From JAJPKK01 sp963702755 (GTDB lineage Bacteria > Pseudomonadota > Alphaproteobacteria > Rhizobiales > Xanthobacteraceae), in assembly GCA_963702755.1 (NCBI GenBank), contig CAVPDZ010000010.1, positions 496,001 to 560,000 of the forward strand: DNA of 64,000 bases, written 5' to 3'. Below are positions 46,169 to 56,368 of the stretch, piece after piece. The stretch's first letter is position 1; each line of letters starts with the position of its first letter. The position numbers were made by a program, and so were the translations under genes. The notes under the pieces are model-generated. The model saw nothing but the letters and a program-made list of their open reading frames with translations, did not search any database and was not told where the DNA came from.

Positions 46169-47482
46169 ATGAAAAAATCGAAACGCCCGGAGGAACTCGT
46201 TGAGTCCGTCGCCGGGAATGGACTGATCAATCGCCGCGCCCTGCTCGGCCAGGGCTTTGCAGTCGCAGGCGCAATGGGGGCGGCCGGAGCCATTACCGGA
46301 GCCGCCGCCGAGCCCATCAAAGACGAGCCGTGGACGCTCGAATTCGGCTCGACGATCCCGCCGGTGCAGACGCCTTCGCGATTCGAAAAGGACGTCGTGC
46401 GTACGCTGAGCAATCCGAAGGGCGAGTTCCGCAACTCGCATGCGCGCACGCCGCACCATCTGCTCAACGGCACCATCACCCCGAGCTCGCTGCACTTTAC
46501 CATCAGTCATTCCGGCGTGCCGGACATCGATCCCGCCCAGCACAAACTCGTGATCCACGGCATGGTGCGCCAGCCGCTGGAGTTCACGCTGGACACGCTG
46601 TCGCGCTATCCGCTGGTTACGCGCCCGCACTTCGTCGAATGTGCGGGCAACTCGGCGCCGATGTTCTCCAATGAGCCGATGCAGGTGACCGCCCAGGCGA
46701 TCCACGGCCTCGTGTCGAACTCCGAATGGACGGGCGTACCGCTCTCGGTCCTGCTCGATGAGGCCGGCATCGATCCCAAGTCGAAATGGCTGGTTGCCGA
46801 AGGCGCCGACGCCCAGATGCTCGACCGCAGCATCCCGGTGAAGAAAGCCTATGACGATGCGATGGTCGTGATCTACCAGAACGGCGAGCGTCTGATGCCG
46901 GGCAACGGCTATCCGATGCGACTGCTGGTGCCCGGCTATCAGGGCAACATGAACGTCAAGCATCTGCACCGCATCAAGGCCGTCGACCAGCCGGCCTACA
47001 CGTTCTTCGAGACGAAGAACTATTCGCAGATCCTGCCGGGCGGAAAGACGTGGCGCTTCCACTTCCTCATGGAGGTGAAGAGCTTCATCACCCAGCCCTC
47101 GTTCGGCCTCAACATGAAGGGGCCGGGCTTCTATGCGATCTCCGGCGTTGCCTATTCGGGCGCCGGCCGCATCGCCAAGGTGATGGTGTCGGCGGACGGC
47201 GGCAAGAGCTGGGGCGAAGCCGCGCTGCAAGGCCCGATCCACGACAAGGCGTTCACGCGCTTCGTGATGCCGTGGCGCTGGGACGGCCAGCCGGCGGTCC
47301 TGCAAAGCCGCGCCTGGGACGAGGCCGGCAACGTGCAGCCGCTGCGTGCCGAGTTCGTCGCAGCGCGTGGCGAGACCAAGAAGCCGCTCGCAACGCCGCT
47401 CGCGTTCCCGAACCAGCATTACAACAGCATCACAAGCTGGGGCGTTCAGCCCAATGGGGAGATCAAGCATGTCTATGCGTAA
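46169..47482 (+). CDS. soxC: Sulfite dehydrogenase, molybdopterin subunit (SoxC-like)
   Basis: 437 residues. A Tat-like signal (INRRALLGQGFAVAGAMGAA) indicates folded export. The sulfite-oxidase fold is clear: RTPHHLLNGTITPSSLHFTI, then HFVECAGNSAPMF with the Mo-binding Cys. The C-terminal dimer domain is present to HVYA. It oxidises sulfite or a carrier-bound sulfone in the periplasm and passes electrons to the c-type cytochrome encoded next. No soxXYZAB genes are present, so a stand-alone sulfite dehydrogenase is as likely as a thiosulfate system. The frame is intact. Confidence 0.88.
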   Translation: MKKSKRPEELVESVAGNGLINRRALLGQGFAVAGAMGAAGAITGAAAEPIKDEPWTLEFGSTIPPVQTPSRFEKDVVRTLSNPKGEFRNSHARTPHHLLNGTITPSSLHFTISHSGVPDIDPAQHKLVIHGMVRQPLEFTLDTLSRYPLVTRPHFVECAGNSAPMFSNEPMQVTAQAIHGLVSNSEWTGVPLSVLLDEAGIDPKSKWLVAEGADAQMLDRSIPVKKAYDDAMVVIYQNGERLMPGNGYPMRLLVPGYQGNMNVKHLHRIKAVDQPAYTFFETKNYSQILPGGKTWRFHFLMEVKSFITQPSFGLNMKGPGFYAISGVAYSGAGRIAKVMVSADGGKSWGEAALQGPIHDKAFTRFVMPWRWDGQPAVLQSRAWDEAGNVQPLRAEFVAARGETKKPLATPLAFPNQHYNSITSWGVQPNGEIKHVYA

Positions 47483-48017
47483 ACCGCTGATCGCCCTCGC
47501 GGCGCTGGCTGTCGCCGGCGCGGCATTCGCACAATCGCCGTCGCCGCGGTCGCCGGAACTCGGCAAGCCGATCACGGAAGCCGACGTCAAGCAGTGGGAC
47601 ATCGCCGTCCTGCCTGACGGCAGCAACCTGCCGGCGGGCAGCGGCACGCCCGCGGAAGGCGCCAAGGTCTACGCCGAGAAGTGTGTCGCCTGCCATGCCG
47701 AGGGCGGCAAGGGCGGCGGCGCACCGGGCGCCGGGCCGCTTGTCGGCGGCGCACCGCTCACCGATGGCATCGAGACGGCGAAGACCATCAAGAACTACTA
47801 CGCCTATCCGACGACGGTGTTCGACTACATCCGGCGCGCGATGCCCTATCCCGCGCCGCGTTCGCTCTCCGATACCGAGGTCTACGCGCTCACCGCCTAC
47901 ATTCTCGCCCTCAACAATCTGATCGGCGAGAACGACCGCATGGACGCCAAGACCCTGTCGCAGGTGAAGATGCCGAACCGCGACAACTTCATCCTGCCGT
48001 ATCCCGATCGGATCTAG
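47469..48017 (+). CDS. c-type cytochrome subunit of the sulfite dehydrogenase
   Basis: 182 residues with a signal peptide (PLIALAALAVAGAAFA) and one haem site EKCVACHAEGG; a distal Met may come from RRAMPYPAP. ATG 47469 overlaps the end of the SoxC-like gene by 14 bases, so translation is coupled. Classic SoxD is longer with two haems; this shorter form is closer to a single-haem SorB-like partner. Followed by a strong terminator. Confidence 0.87.
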   Translation: MSMRKPLIALAALAVAGAAFAQSPSPRSPELGKPITEADVKQWDIAVLPDGSNLPAGSGTPAEGAKVYAEKCVACHAEGGKGGGAPGAGPLVGGAPLTDGIETAKTIKNYYAYPTTVFDYIRRAMPYPAPRSLSDTEVYALTAYILALNNLIGENDRMDAKTLSQVKMPNRDNFILPYPDRI

Positions 48018-48038
48018 GCTTCTTCGCGAGATTAAGTC

Positions 48039-48074
48039 GTTATGGCCGGGCTCGTCCCGGCCATAACTTTTTTT
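48039..48074 (+). terminator. Rho-independent terminator after the sulfite dehydrogenase genes
   Basis: Twelve-base stem GTTATGGCCGGG / CCCGGCCATAAC with a CTCGT loop, followed by seven T. It sits 21 bases after the cytochrome stop. Confidence 0.92.
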
Positions 48075-48090
48075 GGCGGGCCCCAGCCGG

Positions 48091-48225
48091 GTAGGGTGGG
48101 CAAAGGCGGCCGAGACGTCGAGATTTCGCGAAACGGTTCTTCCGCCGTGCCCACCATCGGCGCAACAAGAACGTCACCACCGCGGTGGGCACGCGCGAAC
48201 GCGTTCGCGCTATGCCCACCCTACG
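48091..48225. repeat. Palindromic intergenic element, family B, longer copy
   Basis: Left end GTAGGGTGGGCAAAG and right end TATGCCCACCCTACG, with inner GTGCCCACC and GGTGGGCACGCGCG arms. The central part is longer and different from the copy at 25806-25904. It lies between convergent genes, right after the terminator. Confidence 0.8.
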
Positions 48226-48238
48226 ATTCGTGCCTTCA

Positions 48239-49619
48239 TCAATTAGCGGCGTGCTTGGCGAGCGCGGCCTTGATCGCGGCACGGTCGACTTCGACGCCGG
48301 CAAGATAGAGCGCCGCGATGCGGCGGGTGTTGCGGATATCGTCGAGCGGGTTGGCGTCGAGCACCAGCAAATCCGCGCGCTTGCCCTGCACCAGGCTGCC
48401 GCGGTCGGACAGGCCCAGGAACTCCGCCGGCCGGCTGGTGGCCGCGACGATCACCTGCGCCGGCGTCATGCCGGCCTCGACCATCAGGCCAAGTTCCTTC
48501 TGCTCGGCAAAGCCGAAGAAATGATCCTCGAGGCCGGTGTCGCTGCCGAGAATGATCGGCACGCCGGCGGCGCTGAGCTTGACGAGATTCTTCTGCAGGA
48601 TCGCGTAGTTGCGCCGGTTGCGCTCGACGGTTGCCGCGTCGCGGCCGGCGAACAAGTCGCGCACGCGATCGATAACGGCAGGAGGCTCGGTGTCGCGCAG
48701 CAAGCCGGCGAGCGCCGGCTCGGTGAACCACGCCGGCACCGATGCGTGGGTGCCGCGCTCGGGCGCCCCGATGTTCGGCATGGCGTAGACGTGGTTCTTG
48801 ATCATCAGGGCGATGAGCTCATCGCTCATCTCCTTGTCGCGCACGAGATGCGCGAAGCCGTTGATGCCGGCGGCGGCAAGCTCGAGTGCGTCGTCGTGGT
48901 AGAAGATATGCGCGATGACCTTGAGGCCGGCGCGATGGCCCTCCTCGATGATGACCCGTGACAACGCGATCGGCAGCTTCGGCGCGCGGCCGCCGCGGTC
49001 GTCGACCCAGATCTTGATGGCGTCGACGTGCTTGGCTGCAAGCTCCCGCGCCGCGCTGCGTGCCTCGTCCTCGGTCGTGATCTCGTAGGCGATGTGGGCG
49101 TAGGCGGCAGCGCCGGGACCCGCATTCGGCGCGCCGATGCCGCGTCCCGCGATCATGAGCCGCGCGCCGCCGGCTTTGCCTGCCGCCTGGTCGGCGCGAA
49201 TTTCGTACATGACGTCGCCCTTCTCGATGCCGAGCGACATCGCGGTCGAGATGCCGAAGTAAAGCTCGCGGTCGAGGTCACCGAGGATGGTCTCGCGGGT
49301 GAAGTTGTCCGCCGAATAGGAGAGGCCGCGCTGGAATCCCGGATGCACATGCGGCGAGATGATCGCCGGCATCACCGTCTTGCCGGCAAGCGCGATCCGC
49401 CGGCGCGCCGGCGGGAGCTGCAACCTCACCGCTGCGTCCGACCCGCACGATCGTGCCGTTATCAACGAGGATCGCCGCATTCTCGATGGCCGGGCTGCCG
49501 TCGCCCGGGATGACGCGCGCGCCTTCGAACAGGATCGTCTGCGCGGCGGCCGGGGGCGTTGCCGCAACCGCGCAGAGCGCAACAAGCGCAGCGGCAAACA
49601 TGATGGTGGTGCGATACAT
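48239..49619 (-). CDS. Exported amidohydrolase-family protein, one frameshift
   Basis: About 459 residues if repaired. ATG 49619 opens a signal peptide (MFAAALVALCAVAATPPAAA), then ILFEGARVIPGDGSPAIENA. Near 49410 the frame shifts before IALAGKTVMPAIISPHVHPG (metal-binding His pair). Later motifs: KVIAHIFYHDDALELAAAGI, GFAHLVRD and LGSDTGLEDHFFG (catalytic Asp). Periplasmic hydrolase related to imidazolonepropionase/prolidase-like amidohydrolases; substrate unknown. Confidence 0.85.
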
Positions 49620-49661
49620 GAGGCAGTCCGTCCTCTTGGAGCAGATTGATAGCAGATTGGT

Positions 49662-50213
49662 TCAGTCGAACAGGCTTGCGACTTCGAGCGCAATGCCCGG
49701 CGGGTCGCACACGATGGTGCCGTCCTTCACGATCGTCACCAGCGAGGTCGCATCGGTCTGGCGGCGATAATGCAAGACATGGCGCTGTTCGAGATCGATG
49801 ATCAGATAGTGCGCGAGGCTCGGCACGCGAAAGTAGCCGGCCAACTTGATTGATTTGTCAATATTACGCGTGGACGGCGACAGCACTTCGACCGCGATGA
49901 CCGGCTTGGGCGCGATCATCGTGCCGTTGGCGGGGTGCTCGCCGCAGTTCACGAGCGCATCAGGCTCGAAGCTTGTCTGGTTGTCGATGACGATCGCGAG
50001 CCCATCGACAAAGGCTTCGCATGGGGCGCCGGCACGGTCGATCGCCGCGGCAAGTGCATTCACGGCCCGCATCTTGGTCCGAACATGCTCGACCCGCTCG
50101 GGCGACATCGCGACGATTTCGCCACGGAAGAGTTCATAGCGCCCCTTGTGCTGGGCTTCCGCCCAAACAAGAAACTGCGGCACGGTCATCCGTTTAATGG
50201 CGGGCGCGTTCAT
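49662..50213 (-). CDS. Uma2 family endonuclease-like protein
   Basis: 183 residues, PD-(D/E)XK-like Uma2 (DUF820) fold: RYELFRGEIVAMSPERVEHV, FVDGLAIVIDNQTSFEPDAL (acidic site), then KPVIAVEVLSPSTRNIDKS and K. The Glu-x-Leu-Ser-Pro-Ser-Thr motif is the family mark. Uma2 genes are often isolated and spread by transfer; activity is unproven for most. Confidence 0.9.
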   Translation of the reverse strand: MNAPAIKRMTVPQFLVWAEAQHKGRYELFRGEIVAMSPERVEHVRTKMRAVNALAAAIDRAGAPCEAFVDGLAIVIDNQTSFEPDALVNCGEHPANGTMIAPKPVIAVEVLSPSTRNIDKSIKLAGYFRVPSLAHYLIIDLEQRHVLHYRRQTDATSLVTIVKDGTIVCDPPGIALEVASLFD

Positions 50214-50274
50214 ATTGCCAGAATATCATCATGCGCTGTACGCGGCCACACAGCTTGGTGTCGCCGGACCGCCC

Positions 50275-51904
50275 TCACGCTTCCTTCGCTATTTCGCGCA
50301 GCTTGAATTTCTGCACTTTGCCGGTCGAGGTTTTCGGCAGTTCGACGAACACGATGTGGCGCGGGCATTTGTAGCCGGCGAGATGATTGCGGCACCAGGC
50401 GATGAGGTCCTCGGCGGTGGCGCTTGCGCCGGGTTTGAGCTCGATGAAGGCGCACGGCGTCTCGCCCCATTTCTCGTCGGGTTTCGCCACCACCGCGGCT
50501 GCCTGCACGGCCGGGTGTTTGTAAAGCGCGTCCTCGACCTCGATCGAGGAGATGTTCTCGCCGCCCGAAATGATGATGTCCTTGGAGCGGTCCTTGAGCT
50601 GGATATAACCATCCGGGTGAATGACGCCGAGATCGCCGGAATGAAACCAGCCGCCGGCGAAGCATTTCTCGGTGGCGTCGGGGTTCTTGAGATAGCCGCG
50701 CATCACCACGTTGCCGCGGAACATCACCTCGCCGATGGTTGCGCCGTCGCGCGGCACCTCCTGCATGGTTTCGGGATCGAGCACGTCCAGCGCCTGGAGC
50801 ACCGGATAGTTCACGCCCTGGCGCGCCTTGCGGGCCGCCTGCTCGGGCGCCGGCAACTGGTCCCATTCGGAGTGCCATTCGTTGACGGAGGCCGGGCCGT
50901 ACGTCTCGGTGAGGCCGTAGACGTGGGTGACGTTGAAGCCCGCGGCCTTCATGGCGGCAAGCACCGCCTCGGGCGGCGGCGCCGCCGCGGTCACGAACTC
51001 GACGATGCGGGGCAACGGTTGCTTCTCGTCGGCGGAAGCATTGAGGAGCGTCGACATCACGATCGGCGCGCCGCACAGGTGCGTCACCTTAAGTCGAGCG
51101 ATGGCGTCATAGATCGGCGCGGCACGCACGTAGCGCAGGCACACGTGGGTGCCGGCCACGATCGAGATCGTCCACGGGAAGCACCAGCCGTTGCAGTGAA
51201 ACATCGGCAGCGTCCACAGATAGACCGGATGCCGCCCCATGGCGCAGGTGAGCACGTTGCCCATGGCGAGCAGCGCCGCGCCGCGGTGGTGATAGACGAC
51301 GCCCTTCGGATCGCCGGTCGTGCCCGATGTATAGTTGAGCGAGATCGCGTCCCATTCGTCGTTGGGCATCCGCCACGCGAACGCCGGATCGCCGCCGCCG
51401 AGAAACTCTTCATATTCGATCGTGCCAAGCCGCTCGCCGGGGCCGGAATATTCCGGATCGTCGTAATCGATGACCAGCGGCTTTGCCTTCGCGCCCGCAA
51501 GCGCCTCCTTGATGACCTTGCTGTACTCGCGGTCGGTGATCAGCACCTTGGTCTCGGCATGGTCGAGCGTGAACGCGAGGATCGCGGCATCAAGGCGCGT
51601 GTTGAGCGTGTTGAGCACCGCCGCCCGTCATCGCGACGCCGTAGTGCGCATCAAGCATCGCCGGCGTGTTGGCGAGCATCACCGAGACGGTATCGCTACG
51701 GCCGATGCCGCGTTGCGCGAGCGCCGAGGCAAGGCGCCGCGCGCGATCGTAAAACTGCGCATAGGTCCAGGTTCGCGTACCATGCACGATCGCGGTGCGG
51801 TCGGGAAACACGGCCGCCGCCCGCTCCAGGAATGACAATGGCGTCAGCGGCTGGAAATTCGCCGCATTACGGTCGAGACCGATGTCGTAAATAGTGGTCG
51901 TCAT
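50275..51904 (-). CDS. Acyl-CoA synthetase (AMP-binding), one frameshift
   Basis: About 542 residues if repaired. ATG 51904 begins TTTIYDIGLDRNAANFQPLT. One extra base in a G-run near 51625 breaks VAMTG from AVLNTLNTRLDAAILAF. The ATP site is YTSGTTGDPKGVVYHHRG, then YGLTETYGPA, GDLGVIHPDGYIQLKDR and the closing catalytic Lys in STGKVQKFKLREIAKE. The layout fits medium-chain or aryl acyl-CoA ligases such as the DmdB-like group; substrate not decided. Confidence 0.87.
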
Positions 51905-52054
51905 CGCGAGCGTCTCCCCGTACTCAGCATAACGGACAACGGCGGCAGCGATCAAATCACGTCGAGATCAAGTCACCTCGATAAGTATCCCGAAAAATGA
52001 CCGTCAAAGTTACGAAAACTTAGGGCTGAATCACCTTCGAGCTCCCGCGCAACC

Positions 52055-52804
52055 TTACGCCGCATCGCGGAAAGCGAGGTGAAAGGCCGGCGAGAACGAA
52101 CTGACGGTGAAGCCGCGCCGACGCCAGGCGATGGCGAGCGCATCGCGCGAGAACAGCGAGACATGGCCGTTGCGTGGCCCGATGTACCACCATGACATGC
52201 CGAGGCTTTCCATCGCGTCGGGCTGCACCACGGTCGAAAACATCACGACGCCGATGTTCGACAGCATGCCCACCATGTCGTCGATCTTGGCGAGCGGATC
52301 GGTGAGGTGCTCCATCGTCTCGAAGCAGGTGATGACGTCATAGCGGCCGCCCGGGCGCCTGGAAAATTCCGGCGTAAACGGATCGAACGTATCGGCGCAG
52401 GCGAAGCCTGCCTCGCGCAGGTGCCGGCTCAGCAACCCGCTGCCGCCGCCGTAGTCGAGCAGGCGCAACACGGCGCGGTCGACATGGAAGAGCTTGATGA
52501 CCTGGCTCGCCTGCCACCGCGGCCGCTTGTCGGCGTAGTCGGGGTCGAGCCGGATATAGTCGCCGTTGTAAATGAATTCCTTGAAATCAGCCTCGGTCCA
52601 GTCATCGAAGCACTCGGTGAACAGGAAGCTGCATCCCGAGCAGCGCCGAAATTGAACCGGGATGCCGAGCGGCGGCAGCGTCTCCGCGCGTGGCTCGCCG
52701 CAGGAACGGTTGAAATCGACGGTGCCGAACGGCAGCGCCGGCGCTCCGCAAATCTTGCAGGGACGCGGCTCATCAGGCGCGATGCGAAGAGCGATAGCGG
52801 TCAC
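52055..52804 (-). CDS. SAM-dependent methyltransferase with zinc-ribbon-like N-terminus
   Basis: 249 residues. The N-terminus has CKICGAP and a second RRCSGCSF Cys pair, likely one zinc site. The methyltransferase core is LRLLDYGGGSGLLSRHLREA and YDVITCFETMEHLTDPL. Such Methyltransf_23 proteins with a zinc knuckle often act in sugar or cell-surface modification; no such cluster is here. The frame is intact. Confidence 0.85.
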   Translation of the reverse strand: MTAIALRIAPDEPRPCKICGAPALPFGTVDFNRSCGEPRAETLPPLGIPVQFRRCSGCSFLFTECFDDWTEADFKEFIYNGDYIRLDPDYADKRPRWQASQVIKLFHVDRAVLRLLDYGGGSGLLSRHLREAGFACADTFDPFTPEFSRRPGGRYDVITCFETMEHLTDPLAKIDDMVGMLSNIGVVMFSTVVQPDAMESLGMSWWYIGPRNGHVSLFSRDALAIAWRRRGFTVSSFSPAFHLAFRDAA

Positions 52805-52892
52805 GGCGGCGGCAAACCAATCGTCAAATCAACCGCAAGGCTACGCCGCGGCGGCCGTGCGCGAAAGCCAGCGAGTTGTGGCGAGCCGGGGT

Positions 52893-53276
52893 TCACCCGC
52901 CGTGCCAGATGTGACGCGCCCACCAGGCGGCCGCCGCGAGCAGGATCAGCCAGATCGCGATCACGATCGCGGCGCCGGTGCGGCTGACGGGCCGTTGCCC
53001 GATCGCGGCAGCTTGGGCGCGATGTTCGGCAAGTATCTCGGCCGGGATCAGCCGCAGCATCAGCATCAGCCCGAGCGGCACCAGCACAAGATCATCGATG
53101 TAGCCGAGCACCGGGATGAAATCCGGAATGAGGTCGATGGGCGACAGCGCATAGGCCACGACACAGGCACCGACCGCCTTGGCATACCACGGCACCCGTG
53201 GGTCGCGTAGCGCGAGCGCCACCGCAATCACGTCGTTCTTGAGCGCACGAGCGCGTTCTTTCCAGGTCGGCATCAT
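52893..53276 (-). CDS. YkvA/DUF1232 family membrane protein
   Basis: 127 residues. The DUF1232 core reads DPRVPWYAKAVGACVVAYAL followed by SPIDLIPDFIPVLGYIDDL. A second membrane span lies at the C-terminus (IVIAIWLILLAAAAWW). Function unknown. ATG 53276 with a second ATG directly after it. The frame is intact. Confidence 0.92.
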   Translation of the reverse strand: MMPTWKERARALKNDVIAVALALRDPRVPWYAKAVGACVVAYALSPIDLIPDFIPVLGYIDDLVLVPLGLMLMLRLIPAEILAEHRAQAAAIGQRPVSRTGAAIVIAIWLILLAAAAWWARHIWHGG

Positions 53277-53586
53277 TGCGACTTTACGCCAATGGCCGGC
53301 ATGACCAAGATCAAAGCGGAGTTGGGCGGAGCCCTGAATCTGTTGGCGGGCCGGATCAACCCTATCTGCTACAATTAGTTGTGGTCATGCCCGCGAAAGC
53401 GGGCATCCAGTAACCCCAGGACGCAGAGTGGTCTGATGCCGGTGTCAAAACAAAACGGTCGGTGGTTACTGGATCGCCCGCTTGCGCGGGCGATGACGAA
53501 AAGATTTGCGGCGGGCGGGATTGCCTCGTTCATGCGACGCTATGGCAACGAGCGGACGAAATGCGCCGTCGCCGAGGGAGGTTACG
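53277..53586. other. Intergenic region holding a family A element
   Basis: 310 bases upstream of prpE and of the divergent ykvA-like gene. The middle is taken by the palindromic element at 53384-53497; the last 20 bases hold the prpE ribosome site. Nothing else was recognised. Confidence 0.6.
53384..53497. repeat. Palindromic intergenic element, family A, copy 2
   Basis: GTCATGCCCGCGAAAGCGGG then CATCCAGTAACC at the left; GGTTACTGGATCGCCCGC, TTGCGCGGGCGATGAC at the right. Same two-arm, two-side-stem design as 1634-1752, with a different centre. Confidence 0.85.
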
Positions 53587-55520
53587 GTGAGTGAAGCTTC
53601 GCCCGCTCGCGTCGGCACGAGCCGCTACTTCGACGTCTATGCTCGCTCGCTGCGCGACCCGCTCGGCTTCTGGGCCGAAGTGGCAGAGGGCATCGACTGG
53701 TACGAGAAGGCGAGCAAGGTGTTCGATCCGTCGGCCGGCGTCTACGGCCGCTGGTTCGTCGGGGCGCAATGCAACACCTGCTTCAATGCGCTGGATCGCC
53801 ACGTGGCCGCGGGCCGCGGTGCCAGAGTGCCATCATCTACGACTCGCCCGTGACCGGCACGAAGCGCGCCATCACCTACGCGGAGATGCTCGCCGAGGTG
53901 AAGGCGCTTGCCGCGATCCTGCGCGACTTCGGCGTCGGCAAGGGCGATCGCGTCATCCTTTACATGCCGATGGTGCCGGAGGCGGTGGTCGCCATGCTGG
54001 CCTGCGCCCGCATCGGCGCGATCCACTCGGTGGTCTTCGGCGGCTTTGCGCCGAATGAGCTTGCGACCCGCCTCGACGATGCCAAGCCCAAGATGATCCT
54101 GTCGGCGAGCTGCGGCATCGAGCCGGGCCGCGTCATCGCCTATAAGCCGCTGCTCGATGAAGCGATCAATCTCGCGAGCGTAAAGCCCGAGGCCTGCCTG
54201 ATCCTCCAGCGCCCCGAATTGCAGGCTGACCTCGTCGCCGGCCGCGACCACGATTGGGCGAACGCGCGGGCCGACGCCATCGCCAAGGGCAAGACGGCGG
54301 ATTGCGTGCCGGTCGCCGCGACCGATCCGCTCTACATCCTCTACACCTCGGGCACGACCGGGCGGCCGAAGGGCGTGGTGCGCGACAATGGCGGCCACAT
54401 GGTCGCGCTGAAATGGTCGATGCAGTACCTCTACGGCGTCAATCCCGGCGAGGTGTGGTGGGCGGCATCCGACATCGGCTGGGTGGTCGGCCACAGCTAC
54501 ATCGTTTACGCCCCGCTGTTCCACGGCTGCACCGCGATCCTCTACGAAGGCAAGCCCGTGGGCACCCCCGATGCCGGCGCGTACTGGCGGGTGATCGCCG
54601 ACCATGGCGTGGTCGCCCAGTTCACGGCGCCGACCGCGTTCCGCGCCATCAAAAAGGAAGACCCCGCGGCGAAGCTCCTTGGCCGCTACGATCTGTCGAA
54701 ATTCCGCACCCTGTTTCTTGCCGGCGAGCGTGCCGATCCCGACACGGTGAAGTGGGCCGAGGACATCCTCAAGGTGCCGGTGATCGATCACTGGTGGCAG
54801 ACCGAAACCGGCTGGGCCATCGCCGGCAATCCGGTCGGGCTCGGCCAGCTTCCGGTGAAGCACGGCTCGCCCACGGTCGCGATGCCCGGTTACGACGTAC
54901 GCATCGTCGACGAGGCCTCCCACGAGGTCGCGGCCAACCAGATGGGCTCGATCGTGGTGAAACTGCCGCTGCCGCCGGGGTGCCTGCCGACGCTGTGGCA
55001 GCATGACGAGCGCATGCGCGAGAGCTACCTCACCGAGTTCCCGGGCTACTACAAGACGGCCGATGCCGGCTTCAAGGACGAGGACAACTACCTCTACATC
55101 ATGGGCCGCACCGACGACATCATCAACGTCGCCGGCCACCGCCTTTCGACCGGCGGCATGGAAGAAGTCCTCGCCTCCCACAAGGACGTCGCCGAATGCG
55201 CGGTCATCGGGGTCAAGGACGACATCAAGGGCGAGGTGCCGTGCGGCTTCATCGTGCTCAAGGCGGGCGTCAACCGGCCGCCGACCGAGATCGAGCGGGA
55301 GATCGTGGCGCTGGTGCGCGAGCGGATCGGCCCCGTCGCTGCCTTCAAGATCGCGATCACGGTCGCGCGGCTGCCCAAGACCCGATCCGGCAAGATTTTG
55401 CGCGGCACCATGAAGAAGATCGCCGACGGCGAGGCCTGGACCATGCCGGCGACCATCGACGACCCGGCAGTTCTGACCGAGATCGGGGGCGCTCTGAAGG
55501 GTCACGGGGTGGGCGGCTGA
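53587..55520 (+). CDS. prpE: Propionyl-CoA synthetase PrpE, one frameshift
   Basis: About 643 residues if repaired. GTG 53587 behind GGGAGGTT opens SEASPARVGTSRYFDVYARS, then GFWAEVAEGIDWY and NTCFNALDRHVAAGRG, the PrpE N-terminus. A missing base near 53820 breaks this from QSAIIYDSPVTGTKRAITYA. The ATP site is YTSGTTGRPKGVV; DHWWQTETGWAIAGNPVG and the closing TRSGKILRGTMKKIADGE hold the catalytic Lys. It activates propionate (or acetate) to the CoA thioester. The rest of a propionate pathway is not present. Confidence 0.92.
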
Positions 55521-55706
55521 ATTATCATCTCAGGAGTGATGACGCCGTGCGATAGCGGTCCCCGCGCTTTCTCTGCGGCGGATTGTGGACTTCGGACCTC
55601 AATTCTGCTACAGCGCCCCGCAATTCGGGCACGTGTGCGGGCGCTTTGCGGCCGTTATTGCCCGCAGCCCTGATAGCATTCGATTCGAATTCGAGAGGAT
55701 GACCGC

Positions 55707-55993
55707 GTGCAGGTTCTTGTCCGGGATAACAATGTCGACCAGGCCCTCAAGGCGCTGAAGAAGAAGATGCAGCGCGAGGGGATCTTCCGCGAGATGAAGC
55801 TGCGCGGACACTACGAAAAACCCTCGGAAAAGAAGGCACGGGAGAAGGCGGAGGCGATCCGCCGTGCCCGTAAGCTTGCCCGCAAGCGCGCCCAGCGCGA
55901 GGGCCTGCTGCCCGGCAAGCCGAAGCCGCTGTTGCGCGCCGGCGGCCCGGGGGTCGCCCCGGCACGGGCGCTCCGCCCCGTCCGCCGCGCTGA
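55707..55993 (+). CDS. rpsU: 30S ribosomal protein S21, C-terminus uncertain
   Basis: GTG 55707 after GAGAGGATGACC begins VQVLVRDNNVDQALKALKKK, then GIFREMKLRGHYEKPSEKKA and an Arg/Lys helix ending KRAQREGLLPGKPKP, all diagnostic of alphaproteobacterial S21. As sequenced the frame does not stop after the basic tail but stays open to 56300, merging with another conserved protein. A shift of one base in the GC-rich tail would give a stop at 55991-55993, which is assumed here. Confidence 0.8.
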
Positions 55994-56072
55994 GGACGCC
56001 TCACCTTTGCACCGCCGTCAGGCCGATACCGCCTTTCCCCGCCGGGGAGAGGGTGACGGCGCGCGCCGTCCG

Positions 56073-56300
56073 GTGGCTGGCGAGGCGGCCGCCGCACTCA
56101 CGCTCCAATTTCTTGCCTTTATCGGCGGCGGGCGCAGCTATGGCGAGACCATGGAGGCGTGGCGCAGTACCTGTCCGCGGATGTCGATCTGGGAGGATGC
56201 GGTCCGCGATGGGCTCGTCCGCGTCGAGAACGGCGGCGCCATGGCGGCCTCGCGGGTGGTTCTGACGCAACAGGGGCAGGCGTGGCTCGATCAGGCGTAA
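56073..56300 (+). CDS. Small conserved hypothetical protein downstream of rpsU
   Basis: 75 residues from GTG 56073: ALTLQFLAFIGGGRSYGETM, then EAWRSTCPRMSIWEDAVRDG and a winged-helix-like end VVLTQQGQAWLDQA. The composition and the pattern (helix, Trp-rich loop, Leu-Thr-x-x-G wing) suggest a small DNA-binding-like fold; similar proteins occur in Bradyrhizobium (memory). In the given sequence it shares one open frame with rpsU, but the Arg/Pro-rich linker looks like intergenic DNA, so a separate gene is preferred. Confidence 0.55.
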   Translation: MAGEAAAALTLQFLAFIGGGRSYGETMEAWRSTCPRMSIWEDAVRDGLVRVENGGAMAASRVVLTQQGQAWLDQA

Positions 56301-56368
56301 GGGCATCGCTCGCCCTGTTAACCCGATCATTGTAGTATCCGGGCGAGGGACCGTGGGGGGACCGTTGC

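Noticed and set aside
45851..47665. 604-codon minus-strand frame opposite the sulfite dehydrogenase genes
   Set aside because: Shadow of soxC-like and cytochrome genes; low-complexity His/Arg-rich sequence, no ribosome site.
53742..55505. 587-codon minus-strand frame opposite prpE
   Set aside because: Shadow of an acyl-CoA synthetase with intact motifs on the plus strand.
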